From: an uncultured Erysipelotrichaceae bacterium
Lineage (GTDB): Bacteria > Bacillota_I > Bacilli_A > RF39 > UBA660
DNA length: 64,000 nucleotides
Reading direction: 5' to 3'
NCBI GenBank assembly: GCA_902791625.1
Contig: CADAWN010000003.1
Location: 1 to 64,000 of the forward strand
Below the pieces are notes generated by a model. That model was not told where the DNA came from and searched no databases. It saw nothing but the letters and a program-made list of their open reading frames with translations. The position numbers were made by a program, and so were the translations under genes. Positions 17,814 through 27,206 of the stretch are shown here, in pieces (position 1 is the first letter of the stretch; every line of letters starts with the position of its first letter).

Positions 17814-18911
17814 ATGAGTTTAACAGCAGGAATAGTAGGACTACCAAATGTAGGAAAATCAACATTATTTAATGCAATAACAAAAAAACACATTTTGGCA
17901 GAAAACTACCCATTTGCAACAATAGAACCAAATGTAGGAGTAGTAACTGTACCAGATGAAAGAATAGATAAATTAAATGAATTATATGAACCAGCAAGAC
18001 TAATACCAACAGCTTATGAATTTACAGATATAGCAGGATTAGTAAAAGGTGCATCACAAGGAGAAGGATTAGGTAATAAGTTTCTATCACATATTAGAGA
18101 AACAGATGCGATATGCGAAGTTGTTAGATGTTTTGACGGAGGAAAGATAATTCATGTTGAAGGAAATATTGATCCAATAAGAGATATTGAAACAATCAAT
18201 TTAGAACTTGCAATTGCAGATTTAGATATTATTAATAATAGATTAGAGAGAGTTGCAAAGAAAGCTAAGACAACTAAGAATAAAGAAGATTTAATGGAAG
18301 TAGAAATACTTGAAAGAGCAAAAGAATCATTAGAAAAGAATATTCCATTAAGATTAGTAGATTATACTGATGAAGAAAAGCAATTATTAAAAAGTTATAG
18401 TTTCCTAACTATTAAACCTATTATATATTTAGCTAATGTATCAGAAGAAGAATTAGGTGAAGATAATGAATATGTAAAACAAGTAAGAGAATATGCTAAA
18501 AAAGAAAATGCCCCAGTAGTAACATTATGTGCAAAAGTAGAAGAAGAATTAAGTGAATTAGATGACGCTGATAAACAAGAAATGCTTGAAGGACTTGGAA
18601 TTAATGAAAGTGGATTAGATAAACTAATTAAAGCAACATATGATTTATTGGGACTTGCAACATATTTTACTGTAGGAAAAGATGAAGTTCGTGCATGGAC
18701 ATTCAAAAAAGGAATGAATGCTAAAAAATGTGCTGGAATCATTCATACAGATTTTGAAAAAGGATTTATTAAAGCAGAAGTAATGAGTTATGATGATTTA
18801 ATAAAATATGGTAGTGAATTAAAGGTAAAAGAAGCAGGAAGAGCAAGACTTGAAGGAAAAGATTACCTAATGCAAGATGGAGATATTTGTCTATTTAGAT
18901 TTAATGTGTAG
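17814..18911 (+). CDS. ychF: Redox/ribosome-associated ATPase YchF (EngD)
   Basis: Obg-family P-loop protein that prefers ATP and associates with ribosomes. G1 GLPNVGKSTLFNAI, switch I YPFATIEPNVG, G3 DIAGLVKGASQGEGLGNKFL, the NKxD-like motif replaced by NVSEE as in the family, and a TGS-like C-terminus with FTVGKDEVRAWTF and LMQDGDICLFRFNV. 365 residues, typical. AGAGGTG Shine-Dalgarno. Confidence 0.96.
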   Translation: MSLTAGIVGLPNVGKSTLFNAITKKHILAENYPFATIEPNVGVVTVPDERIDKLNELYEPARLIPTAYEFTDIAGLVKGASQGEGLGNKFLSHIRETDAICEVVRCFDGGKIIHVEGNIDPIRDIETINLELAIADLDIINNRLERVAKKAKTTKNKEDLMEVEILERAKESLEKNIPLRLVDYTDEEKQLLKSYSFLTIKPIIYLANVSEEELGEDNEYVKQVREYAKKENAPVVTLCAKVEEELSELDDADKQEMLEGLGINESGLDKLIKATYDLLGLATYFTVGKDEVRAWTFKKGMNAKKCAGIIHTDFEKGFIKAEVMSYDDLIKYGSELKVKEAGRARLEGKDYLMQDGDICLFRFNV

Positions 18912-18939
18912 AAAAATAATAAAAAAAAGCAAATAAATA

Positions 18940-18968
18940 TTGACTATTTTTCATAGTAGTGGTATATT
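18940..18968 (+). promoter_or_regulatory. Promoter of the str operon (rpsL-rpsG-fusA)
   Basis: TTGACT (18940-18945), 17 bp, TATATT (18963-18968). It leaves a leader of about 95 bases before rpsL. Confidence 0.75.
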
Positions 18969-18986
18969 ATGTTTGCTGATTAAATT

Positions 18987-19046
18987 AGTTTTGCTTTTGG
19001 GCAAAACTTTATTTAAGGGTTAAAATGATACACCAGGGTATGTGTC
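18987..19046 (+). promoter_or_regulatory. Structured leader of the str operon
   Basis: Two potential hairpins. AGTTTTGC / GCAAAACT (18987-18994, 19001-19008) is followed by TTATTT, resembling a weak terminator or attenuator. GATACA / TGTGTC (19027-19032, 19041-19046, one G-T pair) is just before the AAAGGAGA Shine-Dalgarno. It may be an autoregulatory site for a ribosomal protein (S7 or S12), but no specific family was recognised. Confidence 0.4.
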
Positions 19047-19067
19047 AAGAAAGGAGATATATATAAT

Positions 19068-19440
19068 ATGCCTACAATCAACCAATTAATCAAAACTAAA
19101 CGTAAAAGTTAATACTATTAAGAAAAAAGCAACAGAAATTAATTCACCTCAAAAACGTGGAGTTTGTACTCGTGTTGGTACTAAGACACCTAAGAAACCA
19201 AACTCAGCTTTAAGAAAATATGCACGTGTACGTCTAAGTAATGGAAAAGAAGTTGATACTTATATTCCAGGAATTGGACACAATTTACAAGAACACAGCG
19301 TTGTATTAATCCGTGGTGGACGTGTTAAGGACCTTATCGGTGTACGTTATCATATCATTCGTGGTACATTAGATACTGCAGGTGTTAAAGACCGTATGCA
19401 AGGTCGTAGTAAATACGGTGCTAAAAAACCAAAGAAATAA
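19068..19440 (+). pseudogene. rpsL: 30S ribosomal protein S12, reading frame disrupted near the N-terminus
   Basis: S12 lies at the decoding centre. The frame opened by ATG 19068 (AAGGAGA Shine-Dalgarno) reads [14 protein letters not shown] and stops at TAA 19110. The rest continues intact in the +1 frame: [20 protein letters not shown], then the usual S12 body to [10 protein letters not shown] and TAA 19440. Compared with Bacillus S12, about 14 residues around SKSPALNKGYN are also missing between the two parts. Removing one A from the AAAA at 19104-19107 would join the frames. No start codon lies in the +1 frame after its stop at 19087, so the body could not be translated alone. Because S12 is essential, an assembly or sequencing error or a second copy elsewhere is likely. 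Confidence 0.85.
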
Positions 19441-19477
19441 AATAACTAATTAAAATATTTGAAGGGAGGAAATAATA

Positions 19478-19945
19478 ATGCGTAAGAGACGTGCAGTAAA
19501 GAGAGATGTTCTTGCTGATCCAATATATAATTCAAAAGTAGTTACAAAACTAATTAATACAATTATGTTAGATGGTAAAAAAGGAATCGCTCAAACTATT
19601 GTTTATGATGCATTTGAACAAGTTAAAACTAAAACTGGTAGTGATCCACTAGAAGTATTTACAAAAGCTATGGAAAACATTATACCAGAAGTTGAAGTTA
19701 AATCTCGCCGTGTAGGTGGATCTAACTATCAAGTACCAATCGAAGTAAGTCCAGCTAGAGGACAAGCATTAGGACTTCGTTGGTTAACATCAATCGCTCG
19801 TACTCGTGGTGGTAAAGGTATGGCTGATAACTTAGCTAATGAAATTATGGATGCCGCTAACGGAACAGGTGGAGCAGTTAAAAAACGTGAGGATACTCAC
19901 AGAATGGCTGAAGCTAATAAAGCTTTCGCACATTATAAATGGTAG
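19478..19945 (+). CDS. rpsG: 30S ribosomal protein S7
   Basis: Primary 16S rRNA-binding protein that organises the 30S head. 155 residues with [22 protein letters not shown], then [17 protein letters not shown] and LGLRWL. Strong GGGAGGAAATAAT Shine-Dalgarno. In E. coli S7 represses the str operon, so it is a candidate ligand for the leader. FusA starts 11 bases after its stop. Confidence 0.97.
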   Translation: MRKRRAVKRDVLADPIYNSKVVTKLINTIMLDGKKGIAQTIVYDAFEQVKTKTGSDPLEVFTKAMENIIPEVEVKSRRVGGSNYQVPIEVSPARGQALGLRWLTSIARTRGGKGMADNLANEIMDAANGTGGAVKKREDTHRMAEANKAFAHYKW

Positions 19946-19956
19946 GAGGAAAAAAT

Positions 19957-22026
19957 ATGGCAAGAGATACTTCACTAGAACAAACTAGAAATCTTGGTAT
20001 AATGGCTCACATTGATGCTGGTAAAACAACAACAACAGAGCGTGTATTATATCATACTGGTAAGATTCATAAAATAGGTGAAACTCATGACGGTGAAAGT
20101 CAAATGGACTGGATGGTTCAAGAACAAGAAAGAGGTATTACAATTACATCAGCAGCAACAACTGCTTATTGGAAAGGATATCGTTTTAATATAATTGATA
20201 CTCCAGGACACGTAGACTTCACAATTGAAGTTAGTCGTAGTTTGCGTGTATTAGATGGTGCTGTAGCACTTATCGATGCACAAGCTGGTGTTGAACCACA
20301 AACTGAAACAGTTTGGAGACAAGCTTCTGAATTCAAAGTTCCTCGTATAATTTTTGCAAATAAAATGGATAAAATGGGTGCTAATTTTGAATTCAGTTTA
20401 CAAACAATTAGTAACAGATTAGGAGTTAATGCTGCTCCTATCGAATGGCCAATTGGTGCTGAAGATGATTTTAGAGGTGTAGTTGACCTAGTAACAATGA
20501 AAGCATATGAATATGATGGTAAACCTGAAGAAGAAGCTAAAGAAATTGAAATTCCTGAAGATTTAAAAGGTATTGCTGAAGAAAAGAGAAATGCATTAAT
20601 TGAAGCAGTTGCTGAATTTGATGATGACTTAATGGAAGCATATCTTGAAGGTGGAGAAATTAAAGTTGATCAACTTAAGAAAGCTATCCGTACAGGAGTT
20701 TTAAAAGCTGAGTTCTTCCCAGTAATGTGTGGAACTGCTTTAGGAAATAAAGGTATCAAATTATTACTTGATGCAGTTATCGATTATTTACCAAGTCCAC
20801 TTGATATTGCTTCAATTAAAGGTGTTGACTTAAATGGTAATGAAACTGAAAGACATCCAAGTGATAGTGAACCATTCAGTGCTTTAGCATTTAAAGTTAT
20901 GACAGATCCATTCGTTGGACGTTTAACATTCTTTAGAGTATACTCTGGACACTTAAATAGTGGTAGTTATGTACTTAACTCTACTAAAGATGAAAAAGAA
21001 AGAATTGGACGTATCTTATTGATGCACGCTAATACTCGTAAAGAAATTTCAGAAGTATATACAGGTGATATCGCTGCTGCAGTAGGATTAAAAGCTACTA
21101 CTACAGGAGATACATTATGTGATGAAAAGAAACCAGTTATTCTTGAAAGTTTAGTAGTTCCTGAACCAGTTATTGAATTAGCTGTTGAACCTAAATCTAA
21201 AGCTGATCAAGATAAAATGGCTTTAGCATTACAAAAATTAGCAGAAGAAGATCCAACATTTAAAGTTCACACAGATCATGAAACTGGTCAAACAGTTATC
21301 GCTGGTATGGGTGAGTTACACTTAGACGTACTTGTTGATCGTATGAAACGTGAATTTAACGTAGAAGCAAATGTTGGTCGTCCACAAGTTGCTTATCGTG
21401 AAACAATTAAGGCTGCTGGTGAATGTGAAGGTAAATACATTAAACAATCAGGTGGTCGTGGACAATACGGACATGTTTGGATTAAATTTGAGCCAAACAC
21501 AGATAAAGGTTATGAATTCGTTGATCAAATCGTTGGTGGTGTAGTTCCTCGTGAATATATCCCAGTTGTTGATAAAGGATTACAAGAAGCTATGCAAACT
21601 GGTATTCTAGCAGGATATCCAATGATAGATGTTAAAGCTACATTATATGATGGTTCTTACCATGATGTAGACTCTAACGAAATGGCATTCAAGATTGCTG
21701 CAAGCTTAGCTTTAAAAGAAGCTAAGAAAAACTGTCAACCAGTTTTACTTGAACCAATTATGAAAGTAGACGTTACTACACCAGAAGAATATTTTGGTAA
21801 CGTAATGGGTGATTTAACTGGAAGACGTGGTAAACCACTTGGTCAAGAAACTCAATTAGGAGCTGTTAAACTAAGTGCTATGGTACCACTTTCAGAGATG
21901 TTTGGTTATGCAACATCACTACGTAGTAATACTCAAGGTAGAGCTAACTTCGTTATGTTCTTTGATCATTATGAAGAAGTACCTAAGAATATTAGTGAAG
22001 AAATTATTAAGAAAAGTGGCAATTAA
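19957..22026 (+). CDS. fusA: Translation elongation factor G
   Basis: GTPase that drives ribosomal translocation. G1 [14 protein letters not shown]2 region [12 protein letters not shown]3 [10 protein letters not shown]4 NKMDKMG. Domain IV has the [14 protein letters not shown] stretch and C-terminal [25 protein letters not shown]. 689 residues from ATG 19957 after TAGGAGG; the frame extends six codons further upstream, inside rpsG, without support. Codons for Arg (CGT) are richer here than in neighbours, as expected for a highly expressed gene. Confidence 0.98.
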   Translation: MARDTSLEQTRNLGIMAHIDAGKTTTTERVLYHTGKIHKIGETHDGESQMDWMVQEQERGITITSAATTAYWKGYRFNIIDTPGHVDFTIEVSRSLRVLDGAVALIDAQAGVEPQTETVWRQASEFKVPRIIFANKMDKMGANFEFSLQTISNRLGVNAAPIEWPIGAEDDFRGVVDLVTMKAYEYDGKPEEEAKEIEIPEDLKGIAEEKRNALIEAVAEFDDDLMEAYLEGGEIKVDQLKKAIRTGVLKAEFFPVMCGTALGNKGIKLLLDAVIDYLPSPLDIASIKGVDLNGNETERHPSDSEPFSALAFKVMTDPFVGRLTFFRVYSGHLNSGSYVLNSTKDEKERIGRILLMHANTRKEISEVYTGDIAAAVGLKATTTGDTLCDEKKPVILESLVVPEPVIELAVEPKSKADQDKMALALQKLAEEDPTFKVHTDHETGQTVIAGMGELHLDVLVDRMKREFNVEANVGRPQVAYRETIKAAGECEGKYIKQSGGRGQYGHVWIKFEPNTDKGYEFVDQIVGGVVPREYIPVVDKGLQEAMQTGILAGYPMIDVKATLYDGSYHDVDSNEMAFKIAASLALKEAKKNCQPVLLEPIMKVDVTTPEEYFGNVMGDLTGRRGKPLGQETQLGAVKLSAMVPLSEMFGYATSLRSNTQGRANFVMFFDHYEEVPKNISEEIIKKSGN

Positions 22027-22047
22027 TTAAAAACTTTTCTAAAACAG

Positions 22048-22076
22048 TTGAAAAAAAATAAATATTAAGTTAAAAT
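22048..22076 (+). promoter_or_regulatory. Promoter of tuf
   Basis: TTGAAA (22048-22053), 17 bp, TAAAAT (22071-22076), in the 90-base gap between fusA and tuf. tuf may be transcribed both from here and by read-through. Confidence 0.6.
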
Positions 22077-22116
22077 ATGTGTTGTAATTAGAAATTTATA
22101 AGGGAGGAAATAAATT

Positions 22117-23301
22117 ATGGCAAAAGAAAAATTTGATCGTTCAAAACCACATGTTAACATTGGTACAATTGGACACGTAGATCATGGTAAAACTACTACT
22201 ACTGCTGCTATTACTAAAGTATTAGCTGGTAAGAATGGTAATCAAGCTGTTGCTTTCGAAAATATCGATAAAGCACCAGAAGAAAGAGAACGTGGTATTA
22301 CAATTAATACTGCACACGTTGAATACAGTACAGATAAGAGACATTATGCTCACGTAGACTGTCCAGGACATGCTGATTATGTTAAAAACATGATTACAGG
22401 TGCTGCTCAAATGGATGGAGCAATCTTAGTTATTGCTGCAACTGATGGACCTATGGCTCAAACTAGTGAACATATCTTACTTGCTCGTCAAGTTGGAGTA
22501 CCAAGAATGGTTGTATTCATGAACAAATGTGATATGGTTGATGATCCTGAACTACTTGATTTAGTAGAAATGGAAATTCGTGACTTATTAAACAAATATG
22601 GTTATGATGGAGATAATACTCCAATCATCCGTGGTTCTGCATTAAAAGCACTTGAAGGAGATCCTGAATATGTTGCTAAGATTGAAGAATTAATGAATGC
22701 TGTTGATGAATGGATTCCAACTCCTGAAAGAGATACTGCAAAACCATTCTTAATGAGTATTGAAGACGTATTCACAATCACTGGTCGTGGAACTGTTGTT
22801 ACAGGACGTGTTGAACGTGGTACATTAAAACTTAACGATGAAGTTGAAATCGTTGGTATTAGAGATACTCAAAAAACAGTTGCTACAGGAATCGAAATGT
22901 TCCGTAAGCAATTAGATTATGCAGAAGCTGGAGATAATGCTGGAGTACTATTACGTGGTATTTCTCGTGAACAAGTTGAACGTGGACAAGTTCTTGCTAA
23001 ACCAGGAACAGTTACACCTCATACTAAATTCAAAGCTGCAGTTTATGTATTAACTAAAGAAGAAGGTGGACGTCATACTCCATTCTTCACAAAATATCGT
23101 CCTCAATTCTATTTCAGAACTACAGACGTAACTGGTGAAATCGAATTACCAGAAGGAACAGAAATGGTTATGCCAGGTGATAATGTTAACATTACTGTTG
23201 AATTAATTCACCCTATTGCTATTGAACAAGGTACTAAGTTCTCTATCCGTGAAGGTGGACGTACTGTTGGTGCTGGTAACGTTAGCGAAATCATTAAATA
23301 A
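22117..23301 (+). CDS. tuf: Translation elongation factor Tu
   Basis: GTPase that delivers aminoacyl-tRNA. G1 [14 protein letters not shown], switch [17 protein letters not shown]3 [10 protein letters not shown]4 NKCDMV, domain 2 [16 protein letters not shown]-terminal [16 protein letters not shown]. 394 residues. Strong GGGAGG Shine-Dalgarno and codon bias for high expression. Confidence 0.98.
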   Translation: MAKEKFDRSKPHVNIGTIGHVDHGKTTTTAAITKVLAGKNGNQAVAFENIDKAPEERERGITINTAHVEYSTDKRHYAHVDCPGHADYVKNMITGAAQMDGAILVIAATDGPMAQTSEHILLARQVGVPRMVVFMNKCDMVDDPELLDLVEMEIRDLLNKYGYDGDNTPIIRGSALKALEGDPEYVAKIEELMNAVDEWIPTPERDTAKPFLMSIEDVFTITGRGTVVTGRVERGTLKLNDEVEIVGIRDTQKTVATGIEMFRKQLDYAEAGDNAGVLLRGISREQVERGQVLAKPGTVTPHTKFKAAVYVLTKEEGGRHTPFFTKYRPQFYFRTTDVTGEIELPEGTEMVMPGDNVNITVELIHPIAIEQGTKFSIREGGRTVGAGNVSEIIK

Positions 23302-23302
23302 T

Positions 23303-23328
23303 AAAAGAGAGTTAACTCTCTTTTTTTT
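23303..23328 (+). terminator. Terminator of tuf
   Basis: Perfect palindrome AAAAGAGAGTT / AACTCTCTTTT (23303-23324) followed by a T-run. Confidence 0.85.
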
Positions 23329-23335
23329 GTTCATA

Positions 23336-23361
23336 AAAAAACGATATTATTTAATATCGTT
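23336..23361 (-). terminator. Terminator of the FemAB-like gene
   Basis: ACGATATTA / TAATATCGT hairpin (23341-23360); on the minus strand it ends in seven T. The stem contains the last codons and stop of the convergent gene. Confidence 0.75.
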
Positions 23362-24624
23362 TTTAAATTTATAATTCTTTTCTTTACTGAAACTTTGATA
23401 TAACTTATAATTAAATCCATCTATTACAAGTTCAAATTCACCAATATATTCTGTTGGTATACATCCAAAACCTAGTTTATTATCATTTAAATTCCAATAA
23501 GGATTCTTTCTATTAAATTCGCCTACCATTGAATTCATGTTAAAGAATTTATAATTTCTATTTTTTGCTTCATTAATAATAAACCATCTTATTAAATAAT
23601 TTGCAGATAAATTATTTAATCTATGCATATAGAAGTCATCAACTAAATATATTGAATTATCAAACTCAATAGTAATTGCAGCACCTAATATAATACTACT
23701 TGGATGTTCTTCCAATAGTTTTGTAGCTAGAACTAATTGATTTTTATATAGGTCTAAAAGTCTATCTGATTCAATTTTAGAATTTAATAATTTTTGTTTT
23801 GCTGATTGATTTGAAGCGGTAAATGATTGTATTTTTTGAGATAATTCATCATTCTTTTCCATTTCTTTTTCATAAATATTTTTTGAAGTTGTAACAAACA
23901 CATTAGTATCAAGTACTGCATAATAAATACTAGATTTATTATCAAATGATTCTATTATATGCTTATGAAAATTTTTAAGTTTACTAATTTTATTAGTTTT
24001 ACAAAAATTATATAAGATATTTAAATTTTTATTTTCATCTTTTTTAATAACTATACCTGAATTAGCAGCTTTATTAACTTTGTGTCTAGCAGATTTAGAA
24101 AAACTTACATATATGTCCTTTATATCTCTATTTTGTAATAATAATATAGCTTCATATCTACTTAATTCATTTTCAAAAAATTTATTTTGACCCTTATATA
24201 TAAAACCTGCTTTTTTAATGTTTGCCATTATATTATTAATTTGGTTATTCATACTTGTAGCTTTACCATTACTATTTCTAATAGTCGCAACAATATATGG
24301 ATCCATCTTAAAATATATGCAGTTCTTTTTCTTTAAATAATTCTTTAATATAGATGTTAATTCAATTACTGAGTATTCAGTATCATAATTAAACAATATA
24401 CCACGTGGTGCATAAGCAATAGATTTACCCATAAAAATATTTTTATATATAATAAGTGAAGCTCCAATTAGTACATTAACATCATCAACTATTCCGATAT
24501 ATTCAACATTAAATCCACATTTTTGCATTACTTTTCCATAGGAAGAAGTTTGATAATAATTTTTATACACATGATTTTTTGCAAAATTATCAAATTGATT
24601 CTCATCAATATTAATTATTTTCAT
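23347..24624 (-). CDS. FemAB/MurM-family peptidoglycan peptidyltransferase
   Basis: Enzymes of this family add amino acids from aminoacyl-tRNA to the third residue of lipid II, making the interpeptide bridge. 425 residues with the two GNAT-like halves: ENQFDNFAKNHVYKNYYQTSSYG and KMQKCGF early, KMDPYI (typical FxKxDP), a FSKSARHKVNKAANSGI stretch and C-terminal NRNYKFFNMNSMVGEFN. Residues about 250-325 form a Lys/Glu-rich coiled-coil hairpin, as in FemA/FemX. The number of residues added and their identity cannot be read. Its position beside murD fits wall synthesis. Own extended -10 (TGTTATAAT) on the minus strand. Confidence 0.88.
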   Translation of the reverse strand: MKIINIDENQFDNFAKNHVYKNYYQTSSYGKVMQKCGFNVEYIGIVDDVNVLIGASLIIYKNIFMGKSIAYAPRGILFNYDTEYSVIELTSILKNYLKKKNCIYFKMDPYIVATIRNSNGKATSMNNQINNIMANIKKAGFIYKGQNKFFENELSRYEAILLLQNRDIKDIYVSFSKSARHKVNKAANSGIVIKKDENKNLNILYNFCKTNKISKLKNFHKHIIESFDNKSSIYYAVLDTNVFVTTSKNIYEKEMEKNDELSQKIQSFTASNQSAKQKLLNSKIESDRLLDLYKNQLVLATKLLEEHPSSIILGAAITIEFDNSIYLVDDFYMHRLNNLSANYLIRWFIINEAKNRNYKFFNMNSMVGEFNRKNPYWNLNDNKLGFGCIPTEYIGEFELVIDGFNYKLYQSFSKEKNYKFKNDIK

Positions 24625-24675
24625 TAGATTCTCCCTCCTTAGACATCTCTTTTTATTATAACATAAATGTTCTTG

Positions 24676-24704
24676 TTTTGAAAACTACCATTTTGTAGTA
24701 TAAT
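24676..24704 (+). promoter_or_regulatory. Promoter of murD
   Basis: TATAAT at 24699-24704 with TTTTGA 17 bp upstream. A small inverted repeat ACTAC / GTAGT lies in the spacer. Confidence 0.5.
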
Positions 24705-24720
24705 TATAGTGGTGATATAA

Positions 24721-26073
24721 ATGTTTCAAAATAATAAGATTTTAATATTAGGGTTTGCAAGAAGTGGATATGAATCAGCTAAAGTATTAATTGAAAGAGG
24801 AAATGAAGTTTATTTAAATGATAATAAACCAGAAGAAAAACAAGATCCAGAAAAAGTAAAAGAATTACGTGATTTAGGTGTTAATTTAATTTTTGGTAGT
24901 CATCCAGATGATTTACTTGATGATAGTTTTCAATATCTAGTAAAAAATCCAGGAGTACCAATTAACCATAAATATGTAGTTAAAGCAAGAGAATTAGGAA
25001 TAGAAGTAATTAATGAAGTAGAGATGTGTTATAGACTTCTTCCAGAAGGAGTTAAGTTAATAGCAATTACTGGTACTAATGGTAAGACAACAACAACAAC
25101 ACTTACTTATAACATTATGAAAAAAGCGTATGGAGATAAAGTATATTTAGCAGGTAACATAGGTTATCCATTTAGTAGTATCTTCAAAAAAGTAAAAGCA
25201 GGAGACATAATAGTTATGGAAGTATCTGCTCAACAAGGAGAAAACTTAGTTAAGTTTAGACCTAATGTTGGACTAGTTACTAATTTCTTTCCAGCTCATA
25301 TAGATTTCTTTAATACTTTTGAATATTATAAAAGTGTTAAGAGTAAGATGTTCTTTAATCAAACTGAAGATGATGTTGCAATACTTAATATAGAAAATAA
25401 AGATGTAATGAATGAACTTAAAGGAATAAAGAGTAAAGTTAAGTATTTCTCTAGTCAAAATGAAATAAATGGTATTTATTTAAAAGATGATTCTATTTAC
25501 TATTTTGGTGAAAAAGTAATGGACGTTAATGATATTAAGATTAAAGGTCGTCATAATATAGAAAACTGTATGGCATCTATTGCTATAGCTAAAGAGTTTG
25601 ATGTATCAAATGAAGTAATTAATGAAGTAATAGGAAGCTTTAGAGGTGTTGAACATAGATTAGAGTATGTTGCAACAGTTGATGGAAGAGATTTCTATAA
25701 TGATACAGAAGCTACTAATATTAAATGTACACAAATAGCTTTATCATCTTTTAATAATCCTATTCTAATAATTTTAGGAGGATTAGAAAGGAATCAAGTA
25801 TTAGAAGATTTAACTCCATACATGAAGAATGTTAAAGCAGTTCTTTCTATCGGACAATGTCGTGAAAGAGTAAGAGAGTATGTAGAGTCTCTTGGAATTA
25901 AATGTATAACTCATGAATTCTTAAAAGATGGTTTTAAAGAGTTATATGATTTATCAAATGAAGGAGATGTAATTCTACTTAGCCCTGCTACTGCTTCATG
26001 GGATCAATATAAAGAATGTGAAGAACGTGGAGCTGAATTTAAAGAATTAGTATCAAAACTAAAAGAAGATTAA
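24721..26073 (+). CDS. murD: UDP-N-acetylmuramoylalanine--D-glutamate ligase
   Basis: Adds D-glutamate to UDP-MurNAc-L-Ala with ATP. N-terminal nucleotide domain ILILGFARSGYESAKVL, ATP motif ITGTNGKTTTTTL (residues about 117-129), GNIGYPF, HRLEYV, and the C-terminal LSPATASWDQYKECEERG. 450 residues. Two spots differ from the common pattern: SAQQGENL where SSFQLE is usual, and NDTEATNIKCT where DSKATN is usual. The fold order and length still fit MurD best. Only this mur gene is in the window. Confidence 0.92.
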   Translation: MFQNNKILILGFARSGYESAKVLIERGNEVYLNDNKPEEKQDPEKVKELRDLGVNLIFGSHPDDLLDDSFQYLVKNPGVPINHKYVVKARELGIEVINEVEMCYRLLPEGVKLIAITGTNGKTTTTTLTYNIMKKAYGDKVYLAGNIGYPFSSIFKKVKAGDIIVMEVSAQQGENLVKFRPNVGLVTNFFPAHIDFFNTFEYYKSVKSKMFFNQTEDDVAILNIENKDVMNELKGIKSKVKYFSSQNEINGIYLKDDSIYYFGEKVMDVNDIKIKGRHNIENCMASIAIAKEFDVSNEVINEVIGSFRGVEHRLEYVATVDGRDFYNDTEATNIKCTQIALSSFNNPILIILGGLERNQVLEDLTPYMKNVKAVLSIGQCRERVREYVESLGIKCITHEFLKDGFKELYDLSNEGDVILLSPATASWDQYKECEERGAEFKELVSKLKED

Positions 26074-26087
26074 TTTCTTCTTTTTTT
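26061..26087 (+). terminator. Terminator of murD
   Basis: AAAAGAAGA / TTCTTCTTT stem enclosing the stop codon TAA, then a T-run. Confidence 0.7.
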
Positions 26088-26102
26088 GTCCTATTTTGTA
26101 AA

Positions 26103-26150
26103 CTATCCACAACTTTTGTGGATAAAATATTTAAATTGTTATATGATAAA
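26103..26150 (+). promoter_or_regulatory. gap promoter region with inverted DnaA-box-like pair
   Basis: CTATCCACA (26103-26111) and TGTGGATAA (26117-26125) face each other. The right one is a perfect reverse-complement DnaA box, the left has one mismatch. The right arm overlaps a possible -35 TTGTGG (26116-26121), with TATATG 18 bp downstream. Confidence 0.45.
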
Positions 26151-26166
26151 GTTGGGAGATGATTTA

Positions 26167-27168
26167 ATGGTAAGAGTTGCGATTAATGGATTTGGTCGAA
26201 TTGGAAGACTTGTTTTTAGATTAATGGAAGAAGATAGTGAATTTGAAGTTGTTGCAATCAATGATTTAACTGATGCTGAACAACTTGCTTATTTATTAAA
26301 ATATGATACTAATCATAGAAATTATAGAGTAGATGATATATCATTTAAAGATGACTCTATTATTGTTGGTGGTAGAAGTATAAAAGTATATGCAGAAAAA
26401 GATCCTAGTGTACTACCTTGGGGTGATTTAGATATTGATGTAGTATTTGAATGTACTGGACGTTTTACTGATAAAGAAAAAGCTATGGCTCATATTGAAG
26501 CTGGAGCTAAAAAAGTTATTATTTCAGCACCTGCTAAAGGAGATTTAAAAACTATAGTTTATAATGTTAATCATGATACATTAACAGGAGATGAACAAAT
26601 AATTTCAGCAGCTAGTTGTACAACTAACTGTCTTGCACCAGTTCTTGATGTAATTGAAAAGAACTTTGGTATTGAAAAAGGTTATATGACTACAGTACAT
26701 GCATATACAAATGATCAAGTAACACTAGATGTTGCTCATCCAAAAGGAATTAATTCAAGACGTGGTAGAGCTTGTGCTGCTAACATTGTTCCAGCATCTA
26801 CTGGAGCTGCTAGTGCAATTGGAAAAGTTATTCCATCACTAGAAGGAAAAATGCAAGGAACAGCTATGAGAGTACCTGTATCTACTGGATCAGTAGTAGA
26901 TTTAGTACTTGAACTTAAAAGAAATACTAGTGTAGAAGAGATTAACAAAGTCTTAAAAGAAAATTCTAATGAAACTTTAGGATATACAGAAGATCCAATT
27001 GTATCAAGTGATGTTATTGGAAGTTTATATGGAGGAGTTGTTGATTCGCTTCTTACAAGTATTAATGAAGTAGATGGAAAACAACTAGTAAAGATAGTTG
27101 CTTGGTATGATAATGAGATGAGTTACTCATCACAAATGGTAAGAACAGCCAAATATTTAATGAAATAA
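26167..27168 (+). CDS. gap: Glyceraldehyde-3-phosphate dehydrogenase
   Basis: Glycolytic NAD-dependent oxidation of glyceraldehyde 3-phosphate. NAD motif INGFGRIGR, catalytic Cys in SAASCTTNCLAPV, His in TTVHAYTNDQ, then WYDNEMSYSSQMVRTAKYL. 333 residues from ATG 26167 after GGGAGATGA. The frame is open 27 codons further upstream but that segment overlaps the promoter and terminator. Pgk and TpiA lie 1.2-3.5 kb downstream. Confidence 0.97.
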   Translation: MVRVAINGFGRIGRLVFRLMEEDSEFEVVAINDLTDAEQLAYLLKYDTNHRNYRVDDISFKDDSIIVGGRSIKVYAEKDPSVLPWGDLDIDVVFECTGRFTDKEKAMAHIEAGAKKVIISAPAKGDLKTIVYNVNHDTLTGDEQIISAASCTTNCLAPVLDVIEKNFGIEKGYMTTVHAYTNDQVTLDVAHPKGINSRRGRACAANIVPASTGAASAIGKVIPSLEGKMQGTAMRVPVSTGSVVDLVLELKRNTSVEEINKVLKENSNETLGYTEDPIVSSDVIGSLYGGVVDSLLTSINEVDGKQLVKIVAWYDNEMSYSSQMVRTAKYLMK

Positions 27169-27170
27169 AT

Positions 27171-27206
27171 AAAAAATGTAAGAAAAATTAATTTCTTACA
27201 TTTTTT
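27171..27206. terminator. Bidirectional terminator between gap and the kinase-fold gene
   Basis: AAAAAATGTAAGAAA (27171-27185) and TTTCTTACATTTTTT (27192-27206) form a perfect 15-bp stem. It serves gap (+) and the convergent minus gene. Confidence 0.85.

Noticed and set aside
18969-19067. Known riboswitch or T-box in the str leader
   Set aside because: No T-box TGGNACC-like motif or known riboswitch core; only two simple hairpins.
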